64,000 nucleotides of DNA. It comes from Paracoccus sp. IB05 (lineage in GTDB: Bacteria > Pseudomonadota > Alphaproteobacteria > Rhodobacterales > Rhodobacteraceae). Position 1 is the stretch's first letter, and the number at the start of each line of letters is the position of its first letter. The translations under genes were made by a program, and so were the position numbers. The notes below the pieces were generated by a model. It made no database searches, was not told where the DNA came from, and saw only the letters and a list, made by a program, of their open reading frames with translations. The stretch covers positions 62,001 through 126,000 of the forward strand of contig NZ_JAEFCF010000009.1 of assembly GCF_016405985.1 (NCBI RefSeq). The letters are read 5' to 3'. Below are positions 29,096-37,118 of the stretch, one piece after another.

Positions 29096-29668
29096 TTATT
29101 CGTCGTCCGACGCGGCAGAGCCCATGTCGTCGAACAGCTCGGAGATCTCGAATTCCGCCTGGGCTTCCGCCTCGGCTGCGAGTTCCTGGACCGACTTGCC
29201 CGAAGCCTGCAGAGCAGCTTCTTCGACCGAACGGGCCACGTTCACCGAAACGCTGACCGAGACTTCCGGATGCAGCACGACGGTGATCGGGTGGATGCCG
29301 AGATATTTGATCGGCTGATCCTGTGCGACCTGGCCACGGCCGATGGTGAAGCCCGCAGCGGTAGCCGCTTCGGACACGTCACGACCGGTGACCGAACCGT
29401 AAAGCGCGCCCGATTCGGAGGCCGAACGGATCACGATGAAGGTCTGACCGTCGATCTTTGCAGCGGCGGCTTCGGCTTCTTTTCTGGTCTCGAGGTTGTC
29501 GGCTTCGAGCTGCGACTTGCGCGTCTCGAAGGACTTGATATTGGCCTCATTGGCGCGCAGCGCCTTGCCTTGCGGCAGGAGGTAGTTGCGGGCATAGCCC
29601 GGCTTGACGTTGACGACTTCGCCCATCTGGCCGAGTTTCGCCACGCGCTGGAGCAGGATCACTTGCAT
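29096..29668 (-). CDS. rplI: 50S ribosomal protein L9
   Basis: L9 binds 23S rRNA at the base of the L1 stalk. The N-terminal domain is [19 protein letters not shown], then [18 protein letters not shown] long central helix and the C-terminal globular domain follow, with [10 protein letters not shown] and [11 protein letters not shown]. The 190 residues exceed the 149 of E. coli because of an acidic C-terminal extension (about 40 residues, rich in E and A), a feature typical of alphaproteobacteria. It is the last gene of rpsF-rpsR-rplI. Confidence 0.97.
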   Translation of the reverse strand: MQVILLQRVAKLGQMGEVVNVKPGYARNYLLPQGKALRANEANIKSFETRKSQLEADNLETRKEAEAAAAKIDGQTFIVIRSASESGALYGSVTGRDVSEAATAAGFTIGRGQVAQDQPIKYLGIHPITVVLHPEVSVSVSVNVARSVEEAALQASGKSVQELAAEAEAQAEFEISELFDDMGSAASDDE

Positions 29669-29681
29669 GGTTCGGTGCTCC

Positions 29682-29909
29682 TCACTTCACGGCATAGGGG
29701 AGAAGCGCGAGGAAACGTGCGCGCTTGATGGCCCGTGCCAGTTCGCGCTGTTTCTTCGCCGAGACGGCGGTGATGCGCGACGGAACGATCTTGCCGCGCT
29801 CGGAAACGTAGCGCTGCAGGAGACGGGTGTCTTTGTAGTCGATTGCCGGAGCATTGTCGCCCGAGAAGGGGCAAACCTTGCGGCGGCGGAAAAACGGTTT
29901 ATTCGCCAT
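29682..29909 (-). CDS. rpsR: 30S ribosomal protein S18
   Basis: S18 binds with S6 to the platform of the 30S subunit. It has 75 residues starting [15 protein letters not shown], with the conserved [19 protein letters not shown] and the basic [21 protein letters not shown] single Cys lies near the N-terminus, as usual. It sits 13 nt before rplI and 28 nt after rpsF, in the standard operon order. Confidence 0.98.
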   Translation of the reverse strand: MANKPFFRRRKVCPFSGDNAPAIDYKDTRLLQRYVSERGKIVPSRITAVSAKKQRELARAIKRARFLALLPYAVK

Positions 29910-29937
29910 GGTTTATGGACCTTTCTTCAGGCGTTGA

Positions 29938-30330
29938 TCAGCGACGCTCGCGGCGTTCGTAACCGCCACGGTCGCCGCCTTCGCGGTCGCCACGGCCTTC
30001 ACGCTCGTCACGTTTCTGCATCTGAACCGAGGGGCCGTCGGTGTGCTTATCGACCTTGATGGTCAGGATACGCATCACGTCGTCATGCAGACGCATCAGA
30101 CGTTCCATTTCCTGCACTGCAGCCGCCGGAGCATCCGACTTCAGCAGGGTGAAATGGCCCTTGCGGTTCTTGTTGATCTTATAGGCCATCGTTTTGACGC
30201 CCCAGTACTCGTGCTCGACGACTTTGCCGCCGTTATCTGCGAGAACCGTGGAGAAATGTTCGATGAGGCCTTCGGCCTGCGCGTTGGAAAGATCCTGGCG
30301 CGCGATGAAGACATGCTCGTAAAGCGGCAT
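29938..30330 (-). CDS. rpsF: 30S ribosomal protein S6
   Basis: S6 pairs with S18 on the 30S platform. It has 130 residues from ATG 30330 (MPLYEHVFIARQDLS). The fold signature is YWGVKTMAYKINKNRKGHF. The C-terminus carries an Arg/Gly/Glu-rich tail (REGRGDREGGDRGGYERRERR, abbreviated) that is longer than in E. coli and probably disordered. It is the first gene of the operon, with a good promoter at 30436-30463. The in-frame extension to 30393 lacks family similarity. Confidence 0.97.
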   Translation of the reverse strand: MPLYEHVFIARQDLSNAQAEGLIEHFSTVLADNGGKVVEHEYWGVKTMAYKINKNRKGHFTLLKSDAPAAAVQEMERLMRLHDDVMRILTIKVDKHTDGPSVQMQKRDEREGRGDREGGDRGGYERRERR

Positions 30331-30435
30331 GAGGCTTCCTTGCTGACAGGGCGGCTTCATAGGACGGGCAAAGACCTTTCCGGGCCCGTCCACGAGAGGC
30401 TACGCCGGTTCATGGGTATTCGGAAAGGATGGGGC

Positions 30436-30463
30436 CTTATACAGGGAAAGCGGAGGGGCGCAA
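30436..30463 (-). promoter_or_regulatory. sigma70-type promoter of the rpsF operon
   Basis: On the minus strand, TTGCGC and TATAAG are separated by 16 bp, about 105 bp upstream of rpsF. Both boxes fit alphaproteobacterial housekeeping promoters. The rest of the spacer to yceI (30331-30632) shows no other gene. Confidence 0.6.
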
Positions 30464-30632
30464 GGACGAAGGGCGGCGGAGGGGACAATGGCAAAAGCCC
30501 GCCGTTCACGGAGGGTCTGGCGGGATTGTGACTGTTCACAGGTGCAGGGATGCTGTTCGCTCCTGCCGGATTGTGCGTCTGCAGCATGACCGGCACTCTC
30601 GCACCATCTTAAGTCCATTCATGGAGACAGGT

Positions 30633-31214
30633 ATGACCCGCCCGCTTTCTTTCGCTCTTGCCGCCGCCCTGGCCGCTTTCACCGCCCCCGCTTTCGCAGA
30701 AGCTGTGAAATACAATGTCGATCCGGGGCACAGCCAGATCGTTTTCAGCTACAACCACCTTGGCTTCTCGACCAATTACGGCATGTTCTCGGGCTTTGCG
30801 GGTGTGGTGAATTTCGACGCGGATGCACCGGCGGAATCGTCGGTGGAAGTGAGCTTCCCGGTTTCGACCCTGATCACCGGCTTCCAGGCGCGCTATGATC
30901 ACTTCATGACCGCCGATTTCTTCAATGCCGAAGTGAATAAGGACGTGACCTTCAAATCGACCTCGATCGAGGTGACCGGCGAGAAGACCGCGAAGATCAC
31001 CGGCGATCTGACGCTGAACGGTGTGACGAAAGCGGTGGTGCTGGACACGGTGCTGAACCAGGCCGGCGAGCATCCGATGGAGAAAAAGCCCTGGATCGGC
31101 CTGACCGCGACCACCACACTGATCCGGTCTGAATTCGGGCTGGGCATGGTCGCGCCCTTCGTCAGCGACGAAGTGCCGGTGACGATCAACCTCGAGGCCG
31201 GCAAGGCTGACTGA
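30633..31214 (+). CDS. YceI family periplasmic lipid-binding protein
   Basis: YceI proteins are small lipocalin-like barrels that bind isoprenoid lipids such as ubiquinone precursors or octaprenol. The product has 193 residues, a signal peptide (MTRPLSFALAAALAAFTAPA, cleavage near residue 22) and the family opening KYNVDPGHSQIVFSYNHLGF. Later blocks include ITGDLTLNGVTKAVVLD and the terminal PVTINLEAGKAD. GGAG lies 6 nt before ATG 30633. Interestingly, the next gene, convergent, carries a second YceI domain. Confidence 0.93.
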   Translation: MTRPLSFALAAALAAFTAPAFAEAVKYNVDPGHSQIVFSYNHLGFSTNYGMFSGFAGVVNFDADAPAESSVEVSFPVSTLITGFQARYDHFMTADFFNAEVNKDVTFKSTSIEVTGEKTAKITGDLTLNGVTKAVVLDTVLNQAGEHPMEKKPWIGLTATTTLIRSEFGLGMVAPFVSDEVPVTINLEAGKAD

Positions 31215-31238
31215 CCAGTTCCGTTGCAGGAAGATCTG

Positions 31239-31272
31239 AGGCCGTCCGGAGAGATCCGGGCGGCCTTTTTCT
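31239..31272 (+). terminator. intrinsic terminator of yceI
   Basis: AGGCCGTCCGGA and TCCGGGCGGCCT form a 12-bp stem (one T-G wobble) around GAGA, followed by TTTTTC. It lies 25 nt after the yceI stop. Confidence 0.85.
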
Positions 31273-31286
31273 TTGGCGGGCCGGGG

Positions 31287-31320
31287 CTGCCTCCGGCGGG
31301 AGTATTTTTCTCAGGAGGAA
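31287..31320. repeat. possible member of the intergenic GG(G)ATATTT repeat family
   Basis: GCCTCCGGCGGGAGTATTTTT at 31289-31309 closely matches GCCTCCGGCGGGGATATTT at 965-983. It is less complete than the copies near 975 and 33845. Confidence 0.45.
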
Positions 31321-31360
31321 GGTGCGGCTTGTGTGTTTTGCGGAAGCTGGGGTGCGCACG

Positions 31361-31391
31361 AAAACGCGCGCCCGTGGAGGAGGGCGCGCGT
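31361..31391 (-). terminator. intrinsic terminator of the cytochrome b561-YceI gene
   Basis: On the minus strand, ACGCGCGCCC and GGGCGCGCGT pair perfectly around an 8-nt loop, followed by TTTC. It lies about 24 nt after the stop. Confidence 0.75.
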
Positions 31392-31414
31392 ATAAGCAGC
31401 CAGGCTGGGATCTC

Positions 31415-32647
31415 TCAGTTCTGGCGTTTGGCAGTCAGCCCGATGGTGACGAGGACCGGGAAGCCGACCTGGGATTCGTCGCCGAAGCTGGCGCCCATGC
31501 CGAAATCACGGCGGTCGATTGTGGTTTCGCCCTTCATCACGGCGGTGTCGCCGGTGATCGTGAGGCTGAAGGGAAGGCTGACCGGTTTCACCTGTCCGCG
31601 CAGATCAAGCGTGCCTTCGGCGATATACGCCGCGCCTTCGGGACGGATGGTTGCGGTGAAGGTGGCGCCTGGATGGTTGGCCACGTCAAAGAAATCCGCG
31701 CCTTTCGCCTGGTCGGAGACCGAGCCGAGGCTGAGGCTTGTGGTGTCGATCTTCACGGTGACCTGGCCGTTGCGGCCTTCGGTCGGGGTCTCATCGAAGG
31801 TGATATCGGCGGACCAGGTGGCGAACTGGCCTGCGACGGCGCTGCCCATTTGTTGCACCGAAAGCGCGAGGCTGCCGCTTTCAACCTGCCAGGTGGCGGT
31901 GCCGGCTGCTGCGGGGGCCTTGGGCTGCGGTTGCGCCTCCTGAGGGGGGGCAGAGGCTAAGGCCGTGTTGGGCAGGGTAGTGGCGGGGCGGCTGATCTCC
32001 CATGCGGCAAAGCCGGCGGCGGCCCAGAGGAGGAGTGCGGCCAGGACGGGCGCCTGGGCCTGATGCGGATGGCCGGCCATGGAAGGCGTGCCTTTGACCA
32101 TGCGCGCCAGCGTCACATCGCGGTCGATGATCACATGTTTCAGCGCCCCGGCGATATGGAGGACCAGCGCGGCCAGCAGGATCCAGACGAAAAGCCCGTG
32201 GGCTGCGCCGAAGACCTGGCCGATGATTTCGGATTTCGGCACCAGGGGCAGGTTTTGCCCGAAAGGCCACAGGATCGGGGCGAAGCCCTCGACCGCCGCG
32301 TGATGGATCCAGCCTGTCAGCGGCACGAGGACCAGCGAGATATAGAGCGACCAGTGCACCGTTTCGGCCGCGAAGGTCTCGAGCCTGCGGCCGGGATGGA
32401 CCGGCGCGGGGCGGGTCTCGGTCAGGGCCCAGAGGATGCGGGCCAGCGTCACGAAGAACACAGTGACCCCCAATGTTTTATGGACCGAGAAGAGCTGCGC
32501 CTTGAGCGCGAGCTCTTCCGAGGTGGCATAGGGCAGGTTTTCGGCGATGAGGCCGAGGGGGAAGGTGGTGATGATTAGGGCGGCGGTCAGCCAGTGGAAG
32601 CTGCGGCTGACGCGGCCATAGCTGGCAACCGTGTTGCGGGCTTGCAT
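31415..32647 (-). CDS. cytochrome b561 - YceI domain fusion protein
   Basis: The 410-residue protein joins two domains. Residues about 5-190 are a four-helix cytochrome b561 with histidines placed for two b hemes (RSFHWLTAAL, FSVHKTLG, TVHWSLYISL, and AAHGLFVWILLAALVLHIAG). A linker with another hydrophobic segment (APVLAALLLWAAAGFAAWEI) and an Ala/Pro-rich stretch leads to a C-terminal YceI barrel (about 245-410, ending VGFPVLVTIGLTAKRQN). The domain pairing suggests electron transfer between the membrane quinone pool and a bound isoprenoid or lipid. ATG 32647 is chosen over an upstream start without similarity. Confidence 0.9.
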   Translation of the reverse strand: MQARNTVASYGRVSRSFHWLTAALIITTFPLGLIAENLPYATSEELALKAQLFSVHKTLGVTVFFVTLARILWALTETRPAPVHPGRRLETFAAETVHWSLYISLVLVPLTGWIHHAAVEGFAPILWPFGQNLPLVPKSEIIGQVFGAAHGLFVWILLAALVLHIAGALKHVIIDRDVTLARMVKGTPSMAGHPHQAQAPVLAALLLWAAAGFAAWEISRPATTLPNTALASAPPQEAQPQPKAPAAAGTATWQVESGSLALSVQQMGSAVAGQFATWSADITFDETPTEGRNGQVTVKIDTTSLSLGSVSDQAKGADFFDVANHPGATFTATIRPEGAAYIAEGTLDLRGQVKPVSLPFSLTITGDTAVMKGETTIDRRDFGMGASFGDESQVGFPVLVTIGLTAKRQN

Positions 32648-32759
32648 TATGGGCTCCGGGGTTGGTCTGGAGAGATGTCTGACCGCCAGAATAGCAGGAT
32701 CGGCGCCAGGAGACATCGCGGATCTGGGCACAGCGGCTGTGCGGCGCTTGTGCTCAACA

Positions 32760-32788
32760 TTGCGAGAGGGGGGGGATCGCGCTATCTG
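32760..32788 (+). promoter_or_regulatory. candidate promoter of fabD
   Basis: TTGCGA (32760-32765) and TATCTG (32783-32788) are separated by 17 bp, 26 bp before the fabD ATG. A GGAGG sits at 32802-32806. Confidence 0.45.
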
Positions 32789-32813
32789 AAGGGAAATTCA
32801 TGGAGGATCACGC

Positions 32814-33746
32814 ATGAGCCGTGCATTTGTTTTTCCCGGTCAGGGCGCTCAGGCGATCGGGATGGGAATGGAACTGGCCGCGACCTGGCCGGTTGCGCAA
32901 GCCGTCTTTGATGAGGTGGATGAGGCTTTGGGCGAAAAGCTCTCGGTCCTGATCCGCGAGGGGGATATTGCCGAACTGACGCTGACGCAGAATGCGCAGC
33001 CGGCGCTGATGGCGACCTCGATTGCGGCGGTGCGGGTGCTGGAGGCGGAGGGCTTTCCGCTGAAGGGCACGGCGGATTTCGTCGCCGGGCACAGCCTTGG
33101 CGAATATTCTGCGCTTTGCGCGGCGGGGAGCCTGAGCCTGACCGATACGGCGCGGCTGCTCCGGGTGCGCGGTGTGGCGATGCAGGAGGCGGTGCCGGTG
33201 GGCGTGGGGGCGATGGCTGCGCTTCTCGGGCTTGATTTCGCGACGGCCTCAGAGGTGGCGGCGGAAGCGGCGCAGGGTGAGGTCTGCCAGGCGGCGAATG
33301 ACAATGACCCCGCCCAGGTGGTGGTGTCCGGCCATAAGGCGGCGGTCGAGCGTGCGGTCGAAATCGCAAAAGCGCGTGGCGCGAAGCGGGCGATCCTTTT
33401 GCCGGTCAGTGCACCGTTCCATTGTGCCCTGATGCAGCCTGCGGCGGCCCGGATGGCAGAGGCACTGGCCGGGGTGGTGATTTCCGATCCGGTGGTACCG
33501 CTGGTCGCCAATGTGCGGGCCGAGGCGGTGACGGAGGCGTCGAAGATCAGCGATCTTCTGGTGGCGCAGGTGACCGGCTCGGTCCGGTGGCGGGAATCGG
33601 TCCTGTGGATGGAACGTGCGGGCGTCACGGAATATTGGGAAGTCGGCGCAGGTAAGGCTCTGGCGGGGATGATCCGGCGGATTCAGAAAGAAGCCGTTGT
33701 GAAGCCTCTGGGCACGCCTGCGGATGTGGCGGCGCTGAAGGGCTGA
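32814..33746 (+). CDS. fabD: malonyl-CoA-acyl carrier protein transacylase
   Basis: FabD loads malonyl groups from CoA onto acyl carrier protein for type II fatty-acid synthesis in the cytoplasm. It has 310 residues. The nucleophile Ser94 lies in GHSLGEYSA, the N-terminal motif is FVFPGQGAQ, and the catalytic His is in SAPFHCALM. The length matches the family. It starts the fabD-fabG-acpP-fabF run. It is separated from fabG by about 150 bp containing a hairpin repeat, so the two may be separately transcribed. Confidence 0.97.
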   Translation: MSRAFVFPGQGAQAIGMGMELAATWPVAQAVFDEVDEALGEKLSVLIREGDIAELTLTQNAQPALMATSIAAVRVLEAEGFPLKGTADFVAGHSLGEYSALCAAGSLSLTDTARLLRVRGVAMQEAVPVGVGAMAALLGLDFATASEVAAEAAQGEVCQAANDNDPAQVVVSGHKAAVERAVEIAKARGAKRAILLPVSAPFHCALMQPAAARMAEALAGVVISDPVVPLVANVRAEAVTEASKISDLLVAQVTGSVRWRESVLWMERAGVTEYWEVGAGKALAGMIRRIQKEAVVKPLGTPADVAALKG

Positions 33747-33767
33747 GCCTTTCGAAAGGGGGCACGG

Positions 33768-33866
33768 GCCGGGGGTAAGCCCGGGGCCGGCCCCCGGCGA
33801 CCATTGGTTTCCCGAACCTCTGGCGCAAGGACTGGTCCCACCCCGGGATATTTAGAGACAGATGAA
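33768..33866. repeat. intergenic hairpin plus GGGATATTTAGAGACAG element
   Basis: GCCGGGGG (33768-33775) pairs with CCCCCGGC (33791-33798). It is followed at 33845-33861 by the 17-base core also present at 975, then AGATGAAAAGG. It lies between fabD and fabG. Confidence 0.7.
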
Positions 33867-33895
33867 AAGGCCTCAGGTCTTTGGGAGAATGGTTT

Positions 33896-34633
33896 ATGTT
33901 TGATCTGACGGGAAAGACGGCGCTGGTGACCGGCGCTTCTGGCGGGATCGGCGCGGATATTGCACGCGCTTTGCACAAGGCGGGCGCGGTCGTCGGGCTG
34001 TCGGGGACGCGGGTGGCGCCTCTGGAGGCACTGGCGGCAGAGCTTGGCGCGCGGGCGCATGTGCTGGAATGCAATCTTTCGGTCGCGGAAGAGGTCGAGG
34101 GCCTTGTGAAACGCGCAGGCGAGGCGATGGGATCGGTCGATATCCTCGTCAACAATGCCGGGATCACCCGGGACGGGCTTGCGATGCGGATGTCGGATGA
34201 GGATTGGGCCAGCGTCATCGATGTCAATCTGACCGCGAGCTTCCGGCTGTGCCGTGCCGCGATCCGGGGGATGATGAAGGCGCGCAAAGGGCGGATCATC
34301 AATATCTCTTCCGTCGTTGGCACCACCGGCAATCCGGGCCAGGCGAATTACTGCGCTTCGAAAGCGGGACTGGTGGGGATGTCGAAAGCCCTTGCGACGG
34401 AAGTCGCGAGCCGGGGCATCACCGTGAACTGCGTGGCGCCGGGCTTTATCGAGACCGCGATGACCGACAAGCTGAACGAGGCACAGAAGGGGGGGATTCT
34501 CTCGGCGGTGCCTGCGGGGCGGATGGGGCGCCCCGAAGAGATTGCGGCGGCGGTGATTTATCTGGCCTCGGATGAGGCGGGCTATGTGACGGGCGCCACT
34601 TTGCATGTGAATGGCGGAATGGCGATGATCTGA
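33896..34633 (+). CDS. fabG: 3-oxoacyl-[acyl-carrier-protein] reductase
   Basis: FabG reduces 3-oxoacyl-ACP with NADPH in each elongation cycle. The 245 residues form a classical short-chain dehydrogenase. The cofactor motif TGASGGIG is at 12-19, NNAG at 86-89, the catalytic Ser138/139 in INISSV, Tyr152 and Lys156 in YCASK, and the C-terminal GATLHVNGGMAM. ATG 33896 has GGGAGA about 10 nt upstream; an in-frame ATG at 33881 would add five residues without a site. It lies between fabD and acpP. Confidence 0.97.
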   Translation: MFDLTGKTALVTGASGGIGADIARALHKAGAVVGLSGTRVAPLEALAAELGARAHVLECNLSVAEEVEGLVKRAGEAMGSVDILVNNAGITRDGLAMRMSDEDWASVIDVNLTASFRLCRAAIRGMMKARKGRIINISSVVGTTGNPGQANYCASKAGLVGMSKALATEVASRGITVNCVAPGFIETAMTDKLNEAQKGGILSAVPAGRMGRPEEIAAAVIYLASDEAGYVTGATLHVNGGMAMI

Positions 34634-34722
34634 GCCCGGACAGAAGCGCTGATATGAGGTTTTCCGGGTCTTCGGATGGGGTCGGCAGGGTGTCGGCACT
34701 TGACCTTTGGCCCGGAAAGCAT

Positions 34723-34750
34723 TTGCCATGGAGCGCGGCTGTGCTATAGC
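34723..34750 (+). promoter_or_regulatory. promoter of acpP
   Basis: TTGCCA (34723-34728) and TATAGC (34745-34750) are separated by 16 bp, a textbook alphaproteobacterial promoter. It leaves a 5' leader of about 110 nt before acpP, which contains GC-rich potential hairpins. Confidence 0.6.
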
Positions 34751-34862
34751 GCCCGCCAGAATCCGGGGGCTCGCCCCGGTGCTGCCGCGATCGGGGAGAC
34801 CATCCCCGGCGCGGATAACCAGGCCGGGGGCATGACCCCGCGAACGGAGTAGAGGACGAAAC

Positions 34863-35096
34863 ATGAGCGACATCGCAGATCGCGTGAAAAAGATCGTTGT
34901 CGAGCATCTCGGCGTTGAAGAGGATAAGGTCACCGAGACCGCTTCCTTTATCGACGATCTGGGTGCTGACTCGCTGGACACGGTCGAGCTGGTCATGGCT
35001 TTCGAAGAAGAATTCGGCATCGAGATTCCGGATGACGCCGCTGAAACCATCCAGACCTTCGGCGATGCGGTCGGCTTCATCTCGAAAGCTGTCTGA
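34863..35096 (+). CDS. acpP: acyl carrier protein
   Basis: AcpP carries growing acyl chains on a phosphopantetheine arm. It has 77 residues, acidic, with the arm attached to Ser37 in [10 protein letters not shown]. The rest ([22 protein letters not shown]) is typical. The ATG at 34863 follows GAGTAGAGGACG. It has its own promoter and a strong terminator, giving an abundant short transcript, as usual for acpP. Confidence 0.99.
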   Translation: MSDIADRVKKIVVEHLGVEEDKVTETASFIDDLGADSLDTVELVMAFEEEFGIEIPDDAAETIQTFGDAVGFISKAV

Positions 35097-35122
35097 TCGT
35101 TTTGTCCCTTTCGGGATAAGAG

Positions 35123-35157
35123 AGGCTCCCCGGTTTCGGGGAGCCTTTTTGTTTTTA
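35123..35157 (+). terminator. intrinsic terminator of acpP
   Basis: AGGCTCCCCG and CGGGGAGCCT form a perfect 10-bp stem with a 4-nt loop, followed by TTTTTGTTTTT. Confidence 0.92.
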
Positions 35158-35168
35158 TGCCCTGGCGG

Positions 35169-35588
35169 CTATCGGCGGGTGCGCCAATGGGGGGAGGGAT
35201 CCCAGTTGGAGGAAGGACGCGGGCGTTCGATCAGCCATACTGCAAGGGTAATGACGAACGCATAGCCGAGGACGAAGCCATAGCCGGCGACCTGAAGGCT
35301 GCCCTCGCGGATGAGAGGCGTGTGCCCGTAGATCAGGGTCCCGCCTTCCAGGTATTGTGAGAAGAACAGGCGCCGGACCAGAAGGGCGCTGATTCCGAAC
35401 AGCGGCACCAAGCGCAGAGCCGAATACCGCCTGGGCACCGGGAACAACAGCGAGACCAGGAACGCAAGGGCCACGATCAGTGCCAGCATGACCAGAGTGG
35501 CAAAGGCGAGGCCAAAAAGGCTTCGCTCGGTGATGGCGAGCGAGCCGATAACCAAAGCCAACATGAGCAATGTTCTTCGCAAATACAT
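35169..35588 (-). CDS. hypothetical integral membrane protein
   Basis: The frame of 139 residues starts at ATG 35588 (MYLRRTLLMLALVIGSLAI) and shows four strongly hydrophobic segments. These are about 7-20, 27-48 (TLVMLALIVALAFLVSLLF), 60-74 (LVPLFGISALLV) and 104-120 (YGFVLGYAFVITLAVWLIE). The C-terminus is basic and Pro/Trp-rich (ERPRPSSNWDPSPHWRTRR). I do not recognise the family. It is convergent with acpP and divergent from fabF. The frame continues far upstream antisense to fabF and mltG, which is not coding. Confidence 0.6.
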   Translation of the reverse strand: MYLRRTLLMLALVIGSLAITERSLFGLAFATLVMLALIVALAFLVSLLFPVPRRYSALRLVPLFGISALLVRRLFFSQYLEGGTLIYGHTPLIREGSLQVAGYGFVLGYAFVITLAVWLIERPRPSSNWDPSPHWRTRR

Positions 35589-35855
35589 GTTCAGCACCGC
35601 AGGAATGTTTGAGCGGAGAGGGACCAAAGCTAACCGTAAGGCCGTTTCTTCCAGAAGAAACGTGTTTTGTCTTTGCCTCCGATTGCCTGCGTCGTTTGGG
35701 ACGGGGGGATTCCAGGCCGGGGACTGCCGATTTCCGTGTGCGGGGGAAGCAGCCGGTGGCATGGCTTTGCCCGTATAGTTGCCCTTCTGTTGCGGGCGCG
35801 CGGGTGCGCGTGTATCAGGCGAAGGGAAATGATCGCCTTGCGAGGGAGTGCACAT

Positions 35856-37115
35856 ATGCGCCGTGTAGTCGTTACGGGTCTGGGAATGGTCACGCCGCTG
35901 GCCTCCGGGGTGGAAGAGACCTGGAGCCGCCTGCTGGAAGGACAGTCGGGCGCTGGGCCAATCACGCGGTTTGATGCCACGAATGTGGTCACGCAATATG
36001 CCTGTGAAATCCCGCGCGGCGACGGCAGCAATGGCACCTTCAATCCCGATGACTGGATGGAGCCGAAAGAGCAGCGCAAGGTCGATGACTTCATCCTTTA
36101 CGGGGTGGCAGCGGCGGTGCAGGCGGTGCGGGATTCGGGCTGGGAGCCGGAATCTGAAGAAGACCGCGAGCGTACCGGTGTGATGATCGGTTCCGGGATC
36201 GGCGGGCTTTCGACGATTGCCGAGACCGCGATCCTGATCAGAGAAAAAGGGCCGAAACGGGTTTCGCCTTTCTTCATCCCGGCCTCGCTGATCAATCTGA
36301 TCTCGGGGCAGGTGTCGATCCGTTTCGGCTTCAAGGGGCCGAACCATGCGGTCGTCACGGCCTGCTCGACCGGGGCACATGCGATTGGCGATGCGGCGCG
36401 GCTGATCATGCTTGGCGATGCCGATGTGATGGTGGCGGGCGGCGCCGAGAGCCCGATCTCGGAAATCGGGATTGCCGGGTTCAATGCCTGCAAGGCGCTG
36501 TCGACGAAGCGCGGCGATGACCCGACCAAAGCCAGCCGCCCCTATGACGCCGACCGCGATGGATTCGTGATGGGCGAGGGCGCGGGCGTGGTCGTGCTGG
36601 AGGAATATGAGCACGCGAAGGCGCGCGGCGCGAAGATCTATGCCGAGGTGCTGGGCTATGGGCTTTCGGGCGATGCCTATCACATCACCGCACCCTCGGA
36701 AGATGGCGATGGCGGCTTCCGTTCGATGAAAGCGGCGCTGGCCCGGGCCGGGATCACGCCCGACCAGGTGGATTACATCAATGCGCATGGCACCTCGACC
36801 ATGGCGGATACGATTGAGCTGGGCGCGGTGGAGCGCCTGCTGGGTGATGCGGCGGGGAATGCGGTGATGTCCTCGACCAAATCCTCGATTGGTCACCTGC
36901 TGGGGGCTGCCGGCGCGGTGGAGGCGATTTTCTGCATTCTCGCGATTCGCGACCAGGTGGCGCCGCCGACGATCAATCTGGACAATCCGGCGGTTGCGCC
37001 GAAGCTGAACCTGGCTGCAAACAGAAAGGTCGAACGCAAGATCGACATCGCTTTGTCGAACAGCTTTGGCTTTGGCGGCACCAATGCCAGCCTTGTTCTG
37101 GGTAAGGTCAGGTAA
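35856..37115 (+). CDS. fabF: 3-oxoacyl-[acyl-carrier-protein] synthase II
   Basis: FabF elongates acyl-ACP by condensing it with malonyl-ACP. It has 419 residues from ATG 35856, after GAGGGAG. The thiolase-fold catalytic triad is visible: Cys170 in TACSTGAHA, His in NAHGTSTMADT, and His in SSIGHLLGAAGAVEA. The C-terminal GFGGTNASLVLG is typical. The frame is open upstream to 35667 but lacks FabF similarity there. mltG follows after 3 nt, so both are probably on one transcript. Confidence 0.97.
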   Translation: MRRVVVTGLGMVTPLASGVEETWSRLLEGQSGAGPITRFDATNVVTQYACEIPRGDGSNGTFNPDDWMEPKEQRKVDDFILYGVAAAVQAVRDSGWEPESEEDRERTGVMIGSGIGGLSTIAETAILIREKGPKRVSPFFIPASLINLISGQVSIRFGFKGPNHAVVTACSTGAHAIGDAARLIMLGDADVMVAGGAESPISEIGIAGFNACKALSTKRGDDPTKASRPYDADRDGFVMGEGAGVVVLEEYEHAKARGAKIYAEVLGYGLSGDAYHITAPSEDGDGGFRSMKAALARAGITPDQVDYINAHGTSTMADTIELGAVERLLGDAAGNAVMSSTKSSIGHLLGAAGAVEAIFCILAIRDQVAPPTINLDNPAVAPKLNLAANRKVERKIDIALSNSFGFGGTNASLVLGKVR

Positions 37116-37118
37116 TCT

